Positions 49,895 through 58,377 of a stretch of 64,000 nucleotides of DNA are shown here, one piece after another. The number at the start of each line of letters is the position of its first letter. Position 1 is the stretch's first letter. Both the position numbers and the translations under genes were made by a program. Below the pieces are notes generated by a model that saw nothing but the letters and a program-made list of their open reading frames with translations, was not told the DNA's origin and searched no databases. The stretch is from JBBECE01 sp964574935 (GTDB lineage Bacteria; Pseudomonadota; Alphaproteobacteria; Rhizobiales; Devosiaceae), in the NCBI GenBank assembly GCA_964574935.1, contig CAZNOZ010000007.1, positions 1 to 64,000 on the forward strand, given 5' to 3'.

Positions 49895-49928
49895 GCCGCC
49901 GGTTCCCGAGAAAAAGGGGGCCGGCGGC
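49895..49928 (+). terminator. Hairpin after rnpB, probable terminator
   Basis: Stem GCCGCCGG (49895-49902) with CCGGCGGC (49921-49928), extended inward by TTCCC/GGGGG pairs and closed by an A-rich loop, then TTTT six bases further on. Only a short T-run, so efficiency is uncertain. Confidence 0.55.
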
Positions 49929-49980
49929 GCCAGTTTTGGGGCGATGATCGAGGGCCAGGCGCGAGGCACGGCGGTGCGCG

Positions 49981-50019
49981 TGTCAAATCTGCCAGACAAT
50001 TTGTCAAACATACTTGACA
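49981..50019 (+). promoter_or_regulatory. Putative promoter/operator of the XRE-membrane module
   Basis: Three TGTCAA/TTGACA half-sites: TGTCAA at 49981-49986 and 50002-50007, and TTGACA at 50014-50019. The last two form an inverted repeat with 6-bp spacing. TTGACA is also a perfect -35, with a TACATG-like -10 17 bp on. The layout suggests self-control by the XRE protein encoded two genes on; inferred. Confidence 0.5.
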
Positions 50020-50101
50020 CGGTGTAATTGATATCATACATGGTGTCCATCATTCTCGACCAGGGGGCGCTGGGCTGCCCCGCACCGATGAGGACGCCGT
50101 C

Positions 50102-50554
50102 ATGTCGCACGAAGAGAAGAACACCTGGGCGCAACTGGCGAGCACGGCGCTCGTCACGGGCGCCTATCTCCTCTACGTCAATCAGCTCCTCGGCGCGGGC
50201 GTCTTCGCGGCGCCGGACGGGCTGGCGGTGCTGGGGCGCACGGTTCTGATCGTGATGGTGGGCGGCGGCATCGTCGTGAACATCGTCGCGGCCATCCTCG
50301 TCAACATCGTCTTCGCAATCGCCACCGGCGACGCCCATCCGAACATGGCTACCGACGAGCGCGACCGGATGATCGAGCTTCGTTCGTTTCGGGTCGCGGC
50401 GCTCGGTCTGGGGGTGGGCTTCGTCCTGTCGATGGTGGCGCTGGCGCTCGGGCAGTCCGCCTTCGTCGTTCTCAACCTGATTATCGTGACCGGCGCGCTG
50501 GCCAACGTCTTGAGCAGCATCGTCAAGCTGGTCGAGTACCGGCGGGGCTTCTGA
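50102..50554 (+). CDS. Small four-helix membrane protein of the XRE-paired type (DUF2178-like)
   Basis: A 150-residue inner-membrane protein with four hydrophobic segments (about residues 12-33, 44-75, 95-117, 120-140). Between segments 2 and 3 is DAHPNMATDERDRMIELRSF, a charged TDERDR motif seen in small DUF2178-like proteins whose genes usually sit next to a short XRE regulator, as here. Such pairs resemble immunity or stress modules but are uncharacterised. Stop is 1 bp before the XRE start. Confidence 0.75.
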   Translation: MSHEEKNTWAQLASTALVTGAYLLYVNQLLGAGVFAAPDGLAVLGRTVLIVMVGGGIVVNIVAAILVNIVFAIATGDAHPNMATDERDRMIELRSFRVAALGLGVGFVLSMVALALGQSAFVVLNLIIVTGALANVLSSIVKLVEYRRGF

Positions 50555-50555
50555 C

Positions 50556-50783
50556 ATGGGCAGCCCCCCAATCTCCAACTCCATCCGGCGCCTGCGGTTC
50601 GAGAATGGCGAAATGACGCAGGCGGCGCTGGCCGAACAGGTCGGCGTGACCCGGCAGACGATCCTGGCCATCGAGCAAGGGCGCTACTCGCCGTCGCTCG
50701 AAGTCGCGTTCCGGATCGCCGCGGTCTTCGGCGTGCCGCTGGAGGCGGTCTTCACCTTCGAACCGGACGGCAAGGGGCGCTGA
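50556..50783 (+). CDS. XRE-family regulator (YozG-like)
   Basis: A 75-residue single-domain helix-turn-helix protein: SNSIRRLRFENGEMTQAALA, EQVGVTRQTILAIEQGRYSP, SLEVAFRIAAVFGVPLEAVF, and a short tail FEPDGKGR. The RQTILAIEQGRYSPSLEVAFRIA pattern (read as RQTILAIEQGRYSP) is that of the short YozG-type regulators that accompany small membrane proteins. Transcribed with the preceding gene; probably represses the TGTCAA-containing promoter. Confidence 0.88.
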   Translation: MGSPPISNSIRRLRFENGEMTQAALAEQVGVTRQTILAIEQGRYSPSLEVAFRIAAVFGVPLEAVFTFEPDGKGR

Positions 50784-50847
50784 CCGCCGCGCCGGACCGG
50801 ACACACAGGCGCCGCCGATGCGGCGGCAAGCTGGAAAGGAAACCGAA

Positions 50848-51546
50848 ATGCAATCGCTCAAGACAACCGCCCGCGTCACGGGCCTCTTGTATCTGGGCCT
50901 GGCCATCACCGGCGCGCTCGGCTTCATGGTCATTCGCTCGGCCCTCTACGACCCGGCCGACGCGGCCGCCACCGCCGCCAATCTGGTGGACAAGGAATGG
51001 CTCGCCCGGCTGGGCATCGCCATGGAACTGGGCGTCGTGCTCACCCAGGCGCTCGTCGCGGTGTGGTTCTACCTGCTGTTCCGATCCGTCAATGTCGCGG
51101 CGGCCGGGTCAATCGCCGCCTTCGGCATGGTCAACGCGGTCGCCATTCTGGTGAGCGCGGCGGCGCTCACCGTCGCCCTCGAGGCGGCCCTCGATCCGGC
51201 CCTGGCGCCGGGCGGCGACGCGGCCGGCACCGCCCAGCTCATGTACGTCCTGAGCGAAGCGGCGTGGACCGCGGGGGCCCTGTTCTTCGGCCTGTGGCTG
51301 ATCCCGATGGGCTACGCGGTGATCGTTTCGGACTGGATGCCGCGCCTGCTGGGGCAGATCCTCATCGTCGGCGGGGTGGGCTACGTGCTGAGCGCCTTCA
51401 CCGCGAGCCTGCTGACCGACGGTGCCGATCTCGTGGAGGGGGTGCTGGTCATCCCCGCGACGATCGGCGAGTTGTGGATGGTCGGGTACCTGCTGGTTTT
51501 CGGGGTGCGGGACGGGGCCGGCGAATCCAAGTCTCAAACCGGCTGA
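50848..51546 (+). CDS. DUF4386 membrane protein
   Basis: A 232-residue protein with six transmembrane segments, typical of DUF4386: TTARVTGLLYLGLAITGALG at the start, then VIRSALYDPADAAATAANLV, FYLLFRSVNVAAAGSIAAFG, LFFGLWLIPMGYAVIVSDWM, GGVGYVLSAFTASLL and IGELWMVGYLLVFGV. GGAAAGGA precedes the ATG at 50848. Third gene of the small module between rnpB and rsmH. Role unknown. Confidence 0.85.
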   Translation: MQSLKTTARVTGLLYLGLAITGALGFMVIRSALYDPADAAATAANLVDKEWLARLGIAMELGVVLTQALVAVWFYLLFRSVNVAAAGSIAAFGMVNAVAILVSAAALTVALEAALDPALAPGGDAAGTAQLMYVLSEAAWTAGALFFGLWLIPMGYAVIVSDWMPRLLGQILIVGGVGYVLSAFTASLLTDGADLVEGVLVIPATIGELWMVGYLLVFGVRDGAGESKSQTG

Positions 51547-51654
51547 CGCACCCCGGCGACGGCCGAATAGCAAACGGAATCTTAAGCCCGCCGATGCTAG
51601 GTGAGGCCCGGAAGTGGTGCGTTGCCGCCAACCGGCGGCAGGAGTGCGTCGGGG

Positions 51655-52638
51655 ATGGCCAAAAACGCTTCGGGCGTGGAAAGCGGGCACGAGCCGGTGC
51701 TGCTGGCCGAGATCGTCGCGGCCCTGGCGCCGCTCGCCGGCGGGCGGGTCGTCGACGGCACGTTCGGGGCCGGAGGCTATTCGCGGGCCCTCATGAAAGC
51801 CGGCGCGCGCGTGTGCGCCATCGACCGCGATCCGCAGGCGGCGACCTTCGCGGCGCCGCTGGAGGTGAAATATCCCGAGCGATTCCAGTTTGTTGCGGGC
51901 AAGTTCTCGGAACTCGATTCATTGTGCGCCGACGCCGCCGACGGGGTGGTGCTCGATCTCGGGGTCTCTTCGATGCAACTCGAAGACGGCGGGCGCGGCT
52001 TCTCGTTCCGGCGCCAGGGGCCGCTCGACATGCGCATGGGCGCGACCGGGCCGACCGCCGGCGATCTGGTGAACGGCGCCTCGGAAAAGGCGCTGGCGGA
52101 GATTTTCGCAAGGCTGGGCGAGGAGCGGCGGGCCCGGGCCGTCGCCCGGGCCATTGTCGCGGCGCGTGAGAAGGCGCCGATCGCCACCACCACCGAGCTC
52201 GCCGCCATCGTCGCCGGGGCGGTCGGCGGCCGGGCCGGGCCGATCCATCCGGCGACCCGCTCGTTCCAGGCGCTTCGAATCGCCGTCAATGACGAACTCG
52301 GCGAGCTTGTCGAGGGCCTGTTCGCCGCCGAACGGCTTCTGACCGAGGGCGGGCGGCTGGCGGTGGTCAGCTTCCATTCGCTCGAAGACCGGATCGTCAA
52401 GCGTTTCTTCCGTCCACAGGTGACCGCCTCGCGGCATCGTCCGCCGCGTCCGACGCCGGCGGTCGCCTGGAAAGATGTCCGCCGGGCGGTGCGCCCGAGC
52501 GCCGAGGAGATCGCGGCGAACCCGCGGGCGCGCTCGGCGACCCTCAGGTCGGGCGTCCGCAGCGCCGCCCCGCCGCGTCCCGCCGACGTCGCCGGGCTCG
52601 GGGTGCCGGTGCGCGCGGGGTGGGAGGCGCGGCGATGA
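51655..52638 (+). CDS. rsmH: 16S rRNA (cytosine1402-N4)-methyltransferase RsmH
   Basis: A 327-residue enzyme (old name MraW) that N4-methylates C1402 of 16S rRNA. Signatures: SGHEPVLLAEIVAALAPLAG, SAM motif VVDGTFGAGGYSRALMKAGA, VVLDLGVSSMQLEDGGRGFS, GPLDMRMG, TRSFQALRIAVNDELGELVE and VVSFHSLEDRIVKRFFR. First gene of the dcw cluster in this window; the usual mraZ upstream is missing. ATG at 51655 with AGGAG upstream. ATGA overlap with ftsL. Confidence 0.95.
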   Translation: MAKNASGVESGHEPVLLAEIVAALAPLAGGRVVDGTFGAGGYSRALMKAGARVCAIDRDPQAATFAAPLEVKYPERFQFVAGKFSELDSLCADAADGVVLDLGVSSMQLEDGGRGFSFRRQGPLDMRMGATGPTAGDLVNGASEKALAEIFARLGEERRARAVARAIVAAREKAPIATTTELAAIVAGAVGGRAGPIHPATRSFQALRIAVNDELGELVEGLFAAERLLTEGGRLAVVSFHSLEDRIVKRFFRPQVTASRHRPPRPTPAVAWKDVRRAVRPSAEEIAANPRARSATLRSGVRSAAPPRPADVAGLGVPVRAGWEARR

Positions 52639-53018
52639 TCCGCTCGCTCAACACCCTGCTCGTCGTCGTCTCGGTGGTCGGGCTGGTGGCGGTCTACGCC
52701 CTCAAATCCCAGGCCGAAAAGACCGCCGTCGAGATTTCCGCGCTCGAGACCACAGTGGCGCGCAAGACCGAGTTCCTGTCGACGCTGAGGGCCGACTGGG
52801 CGTATCTGAACCAGCCCTCGACCCTGGAGCCGATCATCGTCCGCCACGCCGCCGAGCTGGGGCTGGCGCCTTCTTCGGCGGAGCAGTTCACGAGCCTCGA
52901 ATCGATCCCGATGCGGCCGCCCTCCGAGCCCAATTCGGCGGCCCTGGAGGCCTTGCTGGTGTCTCTGGAGGCCGGCATCGACCCGACCGCGAGCCCGACA
53001 ATCGGGGCGGCCCAATGA
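52635..53018 (+). CDS. ftsL: Cell division protein FtsL
   Basis: A 127-residue bitopic membrane protein: one transmembrane segment at about residues 4-24 (LNTLLVVVSVVGLVAVYAL), then a coiled-coil (QAEKTAVEISALETTVARKT), and the conserved RADWAYLNQPSTLEPIIVRH typical of rhizobial FtsL. Structural part of the FtsQLB complex that activates septal synthesis. Sequence is poorly conserved; the call rests mainly on this motif and on position between rsmH and ftsI. Start and stop overlap both neighbours (ATGA). Confidence 0.88.
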   Translation: MIRSLNTLLVVVSVVGLVAVYALKSQAEKTAVEISALETTVARKTEFLSTLRADWAYLNQPSTLEPIIVRHAAELGLAPSSAEQFTSLESIPMRPPSEPNSAALEALLVSLEAGIDPTASPTIGAAQ

Positions 53019-54736
53019 CCCTGGCGGCGACGCAGGCCCAGATCGCGCTGGAGGGCGCCAGCAAGGTGCGCGGGGCTCTCACCCGCAACCGCATTCGCCT
53101 CGCGATCGTTGTGGGATGCGTGGTGTTCGCGATCCTCGGCGGGCGCCTGGTCCAGCTGGCGATGACGGCGGCGGAGGAGAAATTTCCCGGTGCCGTGCAG
53201 TCGGCGCTCACCGCCTCGCGGCCGGCGCTCATCGACCGCAACGGGCTGGAGATGGCGATCGACCTGCAGGCGCCGTCGCTCTATGCCGAACCGCGCAACA
53301 TCATCGATCTCGACGAAGCGGTCGAGAAACTGGCGCAGGCCCTGCCGGAGCTGGGCCGGGATTTCCTGCGCGAGCGCCTCGACGGCGACGAGGGGTTCGT
53401 GTGGCTCAAGCGCGAGCTCAGCCCGGCGCAGGAGGACGCGATCCTGCGCCTGGGCATCCCCGGGGTCGATTTCGTCACCGAGACCAAGCGCTACTATCCG
53501 GGCGGCCCGGTCGCCGCGCACGTGCTCGGGGCGGTCGATGTCGACAATGTCGGGATCGCCGGCCTCGAGCGCTACATCGACACCGATCAGGTCGCGGTGC
53601 TTCAGGAACTCGGCTTCGCCCGCGACCGGGCGCTCGCCCCGATCCGGCTTTCGATCGACCTGAGGGTCCAGAACGCCATGCACTCCGAGCTCACCGACGC
53701 CCTCGAACGCTACCAGGCGATCGCCGCGGCCGGGGTGATGATGGACATCAGGACCGGCGAGATCCTGGCGCTCGCCTCGTTGCCCGACTTCGATCCCAAC
53801 AACCCCGCCAGCGCCCTGGCGCCGGTCGAGGGGCGCACCGACGCGCGCATCAACCGCATCTCCGCGGGCACTTTCGAGCTCGGCTCGACCTTCAAGACGA
53901 TCACCATGGCGGCGGCGCTCGATGCCGGCGCCATCTCGATCACCGACCGGTTCGACGCCCGCTATCCGGTGCATTTCGGCCGCTACGCGATTGACGATTT
54001 CCACGGCCAGCACCGGGTGCTCTCGGTGCCGGAGATCTACAAATACTCGTCCAACATCGGCATCATCAAGGTCGAGCAGACCCTGGGGCGCGACAACTAC
54101 CGGGCGTTTTTGAGCCGGCTGGGGCTCGACGGGGCGCCGCTCATCGAGCTGCCCGAGCGCAAGCGGGCCAATGTCCCCGAGCGCTTTTCCGAAATCGTCG
54201 CCGCCACCGCCGCCTTCGGGCACGGGCTTTCGGTGACGCCGTTGCAGCTCGTGACCGCCTACTCGGCGATCGCCAACGGCGGGCTGTTCGTGCCGCCGAC
54301 CCTGATGGCGCGCACCGAGGAGGAGGCGCGGGCCCAGAGCCGGCGCGTGCTCAGGCCCGAGACAAGCGACCTGATGCGGTATCTGCTCCGGCTCAACGGC
54401 ATCGAGGGAACCGGCAAGCGGACCTCCGAGATCGCCGAGGGGTTCCGGATCGGCGGCAAGACCGGCACCGCCGAAAAGGTCATCAATGGCCGCTATTCCT
54501 CGGACGTCACGCTGGCAGTGTTCGCCTCGGTCTTCCCGATGGATGCGCCCCGCTACGCGATGGTGATCCTGGTCGACGAGCCGCAGCGCGAAAACGCACA
54601 GTCGGGCAAGACCGCCGCCTGGAACGCCGGCGAGGTCTCCGGCCGCATCATCCGGCGGGTCGGCCCGCTGCTCGGCGTCGTCCCCGACCTCGACCCGGGG
54701 CTCGACGAGGCGCTAGTGCCGGTGGTGCTGAGATAG
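53015..54736 (+). CDS. ftsI: Penicillin-binding protein 3 FtsI
   Basis: A 573-residue septal transpeptidase. N-terminal membrane anchor (IRLAIVVGCVVFAILGGRLV, residues ~28-47), dimerisation region, and the transpeptidase domain with GSTFKTITMAAAL (nucleophile Ser291), YKYSSNIGIIKV (SxN), and IGGKTGTAEK (KTG). Also RPALIDRNGLEMAIDLQAPS, typical of class B PBPs. The C-terminus is complete. The gene after it on the plus strand (murE) is separated by an antisense gene. Confidence 0.95.
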   Translation: MTLAATQAQIALEGASKVRGALTRNRIRLAIVVGCVVFAILGGRLVQLAMTAAEEKFPGAVQSALTASRPALIDRNGLEMAIDLQAPSLYAEPRNIIDLDEAVEKLAQALPELGRDFLRERLDGDEGFVWLKRELSPAQEDAILRLGIPGVDFVTETKRYYPGGPVAAHVLGAVDVDNVGIAGLERYIDTDQVAVLQELGFARDRALAPIRLSIDLRVQNAMHSELTDALERYQAIAAAGVMMDIRTGEILALASLPDFDPNNPASALAPVEGRTDARINRISAGTFELGSTFKTITMAAALDAGAISITDRFDARYPVHFGRYAIDDFHGQHRVLSVPEIYKYSSNIGIIKVEQTLGRDNYRAFLSRLGLDGAPLIELPERKRANVPERFSEIVAATAAFGHGLSVTPLQLVTAYSAIANGGLFVPPTLMARTEEEARAQSRRVLRPETSDLMRYLLRLNGIEGTGKRTSEIAEGFRIGGKTGTAEKVINGRYSSDVTLAVFASVFPMDAPRYAMVILVDEPQRENAQSGKTAAWNAGEVSGRIIRRVGPLLGVVPDLDPGLDEALVPVVLR

Positions 54737-54737
54737 C

Positions 54738-55292
54738 TCACGCCGGCGCGTAGCTGAGCGCGACGGCGCCGCCGGTGAACCGCGTCAGATCGACGAGCCT
54801 GAGCGGCTGCGGGCCGAGCCCGACCGGCCAGAAGGGCTTGCCGCCGCCGACCGCCACCGGCAGCACCCAGACGGTGAAGACGTCGACGAGCCCGGCTTCG
54901 ATGAGCGGCCTGGCGACACCGGCGCCACCGACCGAGATGTCCTGCCCCTGGTCGTCCTTGAGGGTCCTGACGGCCGCCACCAGGTCGCCGTCGATCAGTT
55001 CGGCGCCGGGGCCGACCTCGGTGAGCGTGCGCGAGGCGACGAGCTTGCGCTTGGTCGTCCACAGCCGCGCGAACCCGGCCTCGACCGGCGGCAGGGACGC
55101 CGGCTCCACCTCGTCCCAGAAGCGCATGATCTCGTACATGCGGCGCCCGAAGACGTAGGTGTCGAAGGCGGCCTGGGCGTCGTTGATATGGGCGTGCAGC
55201 TCATCGTCCGGGCGCGCCCAGCCGAATTTGCCGTCCGGCCCCTCGAAATAGCCGTCGAGCGAAACGATGGAGGAATAGACGAGGCGGCGCAT
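54738..55292 (-). CDS. RibD C-terminal/dihydrofolate-reductase-like oxidoreductase
   Basis: A 184-residue protein of the RibD-C/DHFR-like family: MRRLVYSSIVSLDGYFEGPD, FDTYVFGRRMYEIMRFWDEV, TTKRKLVASRTL, LKDDQGQDISVGGAGVARPL and DVFTVWVLPVAVGGGKPFWP. These are typical of YyaP/YwjB-type small reductases that bind NADPH. No assigned substrate. It lies on the minus strand between ftsI (stop 2 bp away) and murE, breaking an otherwise co-directional cluster, so it looks like an insertion. Confidence 0.86.
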   Translation of the reverse strand: MRRLVYSSIVSLDGYFEGPDGKFGWARPDDELHAHINDAQAAFDTYVFGRRMYEIMRFWDEVEPASLPPVEAGFARLWTTKRKLVASRTLTEVGPGAELIDGDLVAAVRTLKDDQGQDISVGGAGVARPLIEAGLVDVFTVWVLPVAVGGGKPFWPVGLGPQPLRLVDLTRFTGGAVALSYAPA

Positions 55293-55495
55293 GGGAAAGC
55301 CCACCAGTGGCTCCGGGTCCCCGCGCCCGAGCCTTAATCGAGGCTCCGGCAAATGCGATCCGGCCTGAAATCGTATCCGGATCTGCCAGTTCAAGGAAGC
55401 GGCCCCTGAATTCGATCGGCAGGGCTGCCACGCCCTCCTTGTCATTCCGGCTGCGGCTGCGCATCTTCTGCCGCGATTCTGCCGGAGCGCCGCGC

Positions 55496-56938
55496 TTGTC
55501 CTTCGATCTCGCCACCCTGCTGCCCGACGTTGCCGCCGACGCGCTGCCGGAAGGCGTCACGGCCGCCGGCATTTCCGCCGACAGCCGCGCCGTCGAGCCG
55601 GGCGAGCTCTTCTTCGCCCTGCCGGGCACCCATACGCATGGCGCCGCGTTCGCCGCCGACGCGGTCGCGCGCGGGGCCGTCGGTGTGGTGGCCGACCGGG
55701 CCGACGTCGACAGTGCCGGGGCGCCGCTGATCGCGGTCGAGGACGCGCGGGTCGCCTTCGCCCGCGCCGCCGCCGCGGTCTTCGCGCCGCAGCCTCGGAC
55801 CTGCGTGGCGGTCACCGGCACCTCCGGCAAGTCCTCGGTGGTCGCCTTCGTGCGCCAGATCTGGGAGGCGGCGGGCATCCAGGGGGCCAGCCTGGGCACC
55901 CTGGGGCTGACGGTGGGCGACATCCGCACCCCCGGCGAGCTCACCACCCCCGATCCCAAGACGCTGCATCGCCTGCTCGGCGAGCTCAAGGCAAGGGGCA
56001 TCGACCATGTGGCGATGGAGGCGTCTTCCCACGGGCTCGACCAGCGCCGCCTCGACGGGGTGCGCTTCCGGGCCGCCGCCTTCACCAACTTCTCCCACGA
56101 CCATCTCGACTATCACGGCGACCTCGCCTCCTACCGGGCGGCCAAGGCGCGCCTGTTCACCGATCTGCTCGTCCCCGGCGGCACGGTGGTGGTCAACACC
56201 GACGATCCCGAGCGCGACGCGATGCTGTTCGCGGCGCTGGATGCCGGCGCGCATCTGGTCACCGTCGGCCATGGCGGCGGCAACATCGCCATCGAGCGCA
56301 TCGAGCGGGCCGGCCTCGCCCAGGCCGTCGCCGTCCGACTCGACGACAAACCCGCCGAATTCGTCCTGCCGCTCGCCGGGGAATTCCAGGTGCTCAACGC
56401 GCTGGTCGCGGCGGCGCTGGCGATGGCGAGCGGGGTGGGGGCCGACACGACGCTCAGGGCGCTGGGCACCCTCAAGGGCGCGCCGGGGCGCCTGGAGCTC
56501 GTCGGGGAGAAGAACGGGGCGGGCATCTATGTCGACTACGCCCACAAGCCCGGCGCCCTGCAGACGGTGCTCGAGGCGCTCAGGCCCTTCGCGGAGAGGC
56601 GGCTGATCGTCGTCTTCGGGGCCGGTGGCGACCGGGACCGCGAAAAGCGCCCCATCATGGGCAAGATCGCCGCCCACCACGCCGACGACGTCATCGTCAC
56701 CGACGACAATCCGCGCACCGAGGACGCCGCCACCATCCGGGCCGAGATCCTCGCCGCCGCGCCGGGGGCGCGGGAGATCGCCGACCGCAGCGAGGCGATC
56801 GCTGCCGCCGTCTCGCAATTGCAACCTGGGGATGTATTGGTGATCGCCGGCAAGGGGCACGAGGACTATCAGATCGTGGGCACCGAGAAGCGGCATTTCT
56901 CGGACCACGAAGTTGTCCTCGAAACGATCGGCAAATGA
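55496..56938 (+). CDS. murE: UDP-MurNAc-tripeptide synthetase MurE
   Basis: A 480-residue cytoplasmic ligase that adds meso-diaminopimelate to UDP-MurNAc-L-Ala-D-Glu. P-loop VAVTGTSGKSSVVAFVRQIW, ISADSRAVEPGELFFALPGT, EASSHGLDQRRLDGVRF, and the specificity motif TDDNPRTEDAATIRAEIL, whose DNPR is that of meso-DAP enzymes. The frame is open upstream to 55307 but that sequence is unlike MurE; the TTG at 55496 gives the family start and length. Overlaps murF (ATGA). Confidence 0.92.
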   Translation: MSFDLATLLPDVAADALPEGVTAAGISADSRAVEPGELFFALPGTHTHGAAFAADAVARGAVGVVADRADVDSAGAPLIAVEDARVAFARAAAAVFAPQPRTCVAVTGTSGKSSVVAFVRQIWEAAGIQGASLGTLGLTVGDIRTPGELTTPDPKTLHRLLGELKARGIDHVAMEASSHGLDQRRLDGVRFRAAAFTNFSHDHLDYHGDLASYRAAKARLFTDLLVPGGTVVVNTDDPERDAMLFAALDAGAHLVTVGHGGGNIAIERIERAGLAQAVAVRLDDKPAEFVLPLAGEFQVLNALVAAALAMASGVGADTTLRALGTLKGAPGRLELVGEKNGAGIYVDYAHKPGALQTVLEALRPFAERRLIVVFGAGGDRDREKRPIMGKIAAHHADDVIVTDDNPRTEDAATIRAEILAAAPGAREIADRSEAIAAAVSQLQPGDVLVIAGKGHEDYQIVGTEKRHFSDHEVVLETIGK

Positions 56939-58356
56939 GCGATCGGCCGTTGTGGACGCGGGACGAAATCGCGGCCGCGTTGGCAATTGCGGAACATGTC
57001 GAAACTCCGCATCGATTCCGCGGTTCGGTGCCGGCCGAATTCGGTGGCGTTTCCATCGACTCGCGCACCGTCGAGCCGGGCGACCTGTTCGTCGCCATCG
57101 CCGGCGAGAACCATGACGGGCACGACTTCGTGGCCGCCGCCATCGGCGCCGGGGCGGGGGGGGCCATGGTCGCGGCCGAGCGCGCCGCCCCCTTGCAAGG
57201 GCTTGATTTGCCTTTGATTATCGTGCCCGACCCGCTGGCCGGCCTGACCCGGCTGGCGGCCGCCTCGCGCCGGCGGACAACGGCGCGGATCGTTGCGGTG
57301 ACCGGCAGCGTCGGCAAGACCTCGACCAAGGAGCTCATCCGGCGAGCGCTTGCGACCCAGGGCAGAACCCACGCCTCGCTGCGCTCCTTCAACAACCTCT
57401 GGGGGGTGCCGCTGTCGCTCGCCCGGTTGCCCCGGGACGCCGCCTTCGGGGTCTTCGAGATCGGCATGAACCACCCCGGCGAAATCATCCCGCTGGCGCG
57501 CCTGGTGCGCCCGCAAGTCGCTGTGATCACGCATGTTTCCGAGGCGCATCTGGAATTCTTCGCGGATCTTCAGGCGGTCGCGGCGGCCAAGGCGGAGCTG
57601 TTTGCGGGACTCGAGCCGGAAGCAACCGCGGTCCTGGGCGCCGACCATGAATTCACCGGCTGGCTCGCCGAAAGGGCGCTGGGCGCGGGGGTGTCCCGGG
57701 TGGTCACCTACGGGCGCTCCGATGCCGCCGAGGTGCGGGTCGACACCGAGGCGCACACGGTGCGCATCGGCGGCGACGAAATCTCCCTGGCGCTCAATCA
57801 GTTGGGCGCCCATTCCCTGGTCAATGCCGCCGGGGCGCTGGCGGTGGCCGAGGTGCTCTCGGTGCCGCTGGGGGCCGCGGCGCGGGCGCTGGAGACGGCA
57901 AAAGCCGAGCCCGGACGGGGGGTTGTCCATCACCTGGCGGGCTCGGTCACGGTCATCGACGAGAGCTACAACGCCAATCCCGCCTCGATGCGGGCGGCCC
58001 TCGCGGTCCTGGGCGGACAGGGCGCCGCCGGCCGCCGCATCGCGGTTCTCGGCGACATGCTGGAGCTTGGCGCGGCCGCCCCGGCGCTTCATGCCGAGCT
58101 CGCGAAACCGATCCTAGATGCCTCGGTTCAAAAGGTGATTCTGGTCGGGCCTCACATGCAAGCGTTGGCCGATGCGTTGCCCGAAGAGGTGGTGGCGGGG
58201 CACGCTGCCAGCGCCGCCGAGATGCGCGACAAGCTCTTGAATCTGCTTGCTTCGGGCGACGTGGTTATGGTCAAAGGGTCGAACGCAATCGGGCTGTCGG
58301 CACTGGTCGGAGCGATCATCGAGCGCTTCGGCGCGGCCTCGAACCCGAAAAGCTGA
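56935..58356 (+). CDS. murF: UDP-MurNAc-pentapeptide synthetase MurF
   Basis: A 473-residue ligase that adds D-Ala-D-Ala to the tripeptide precursor. N-terminal FGGVSIDSRTVEPGDLFVAI, P-loop IVAVTGSVGKTSTKELIRRA, FNNLWGVPLSLARL, EIGMNHPGEIIPLARLVRPQ, VIDESYNANPASMRAALAVL and GDMLELG. ATGA overlap with murE and a 21-bp gap to mraY. Complete. Confidence 0.95.
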   Translation: MSDRPLWTRDEIAAALAIAEHVETPHRFRGSVPAEFGGVSIDSRTVEPGDLFVAIAGENHDGHDFVAAAIGAGAGGAMVAAERAAPLQGLDLPLIIVPDPLAGLTRLAAASRRRTTARIVAVTGSVGKTSTKELIRRALATQGRTHASLRSFNNLWGVPLSLARLPRDAAFGVFEIGMNHPGEIIPLARLVRPQVAVITHVSEAHLEFFADLQAVAAAKAELFAGLEPEATAVLGADHEFTGWLAERALGAGVSRVVTYGRSDAAEVRVDTEAHTVRIGGDEISLALNQLGAHSLVNAAGALAVAEVLSVPLGAAARALETAKAEPGRGVVHHLAGSVTVIDESYNANPASMRAALAVLGGQGAAGRRIAVLGDMLELGAAAPALHAELAKPILDASVQKVILVGPHMQALADALPEEVVAGHAASAAEMRDKLLNLLASGDVVMVKGSNAIGLSALVGAIIERFGAASNPKS

Positions 58357-58377
58357 GGGGCGTCGGCGCGGGGCAGC

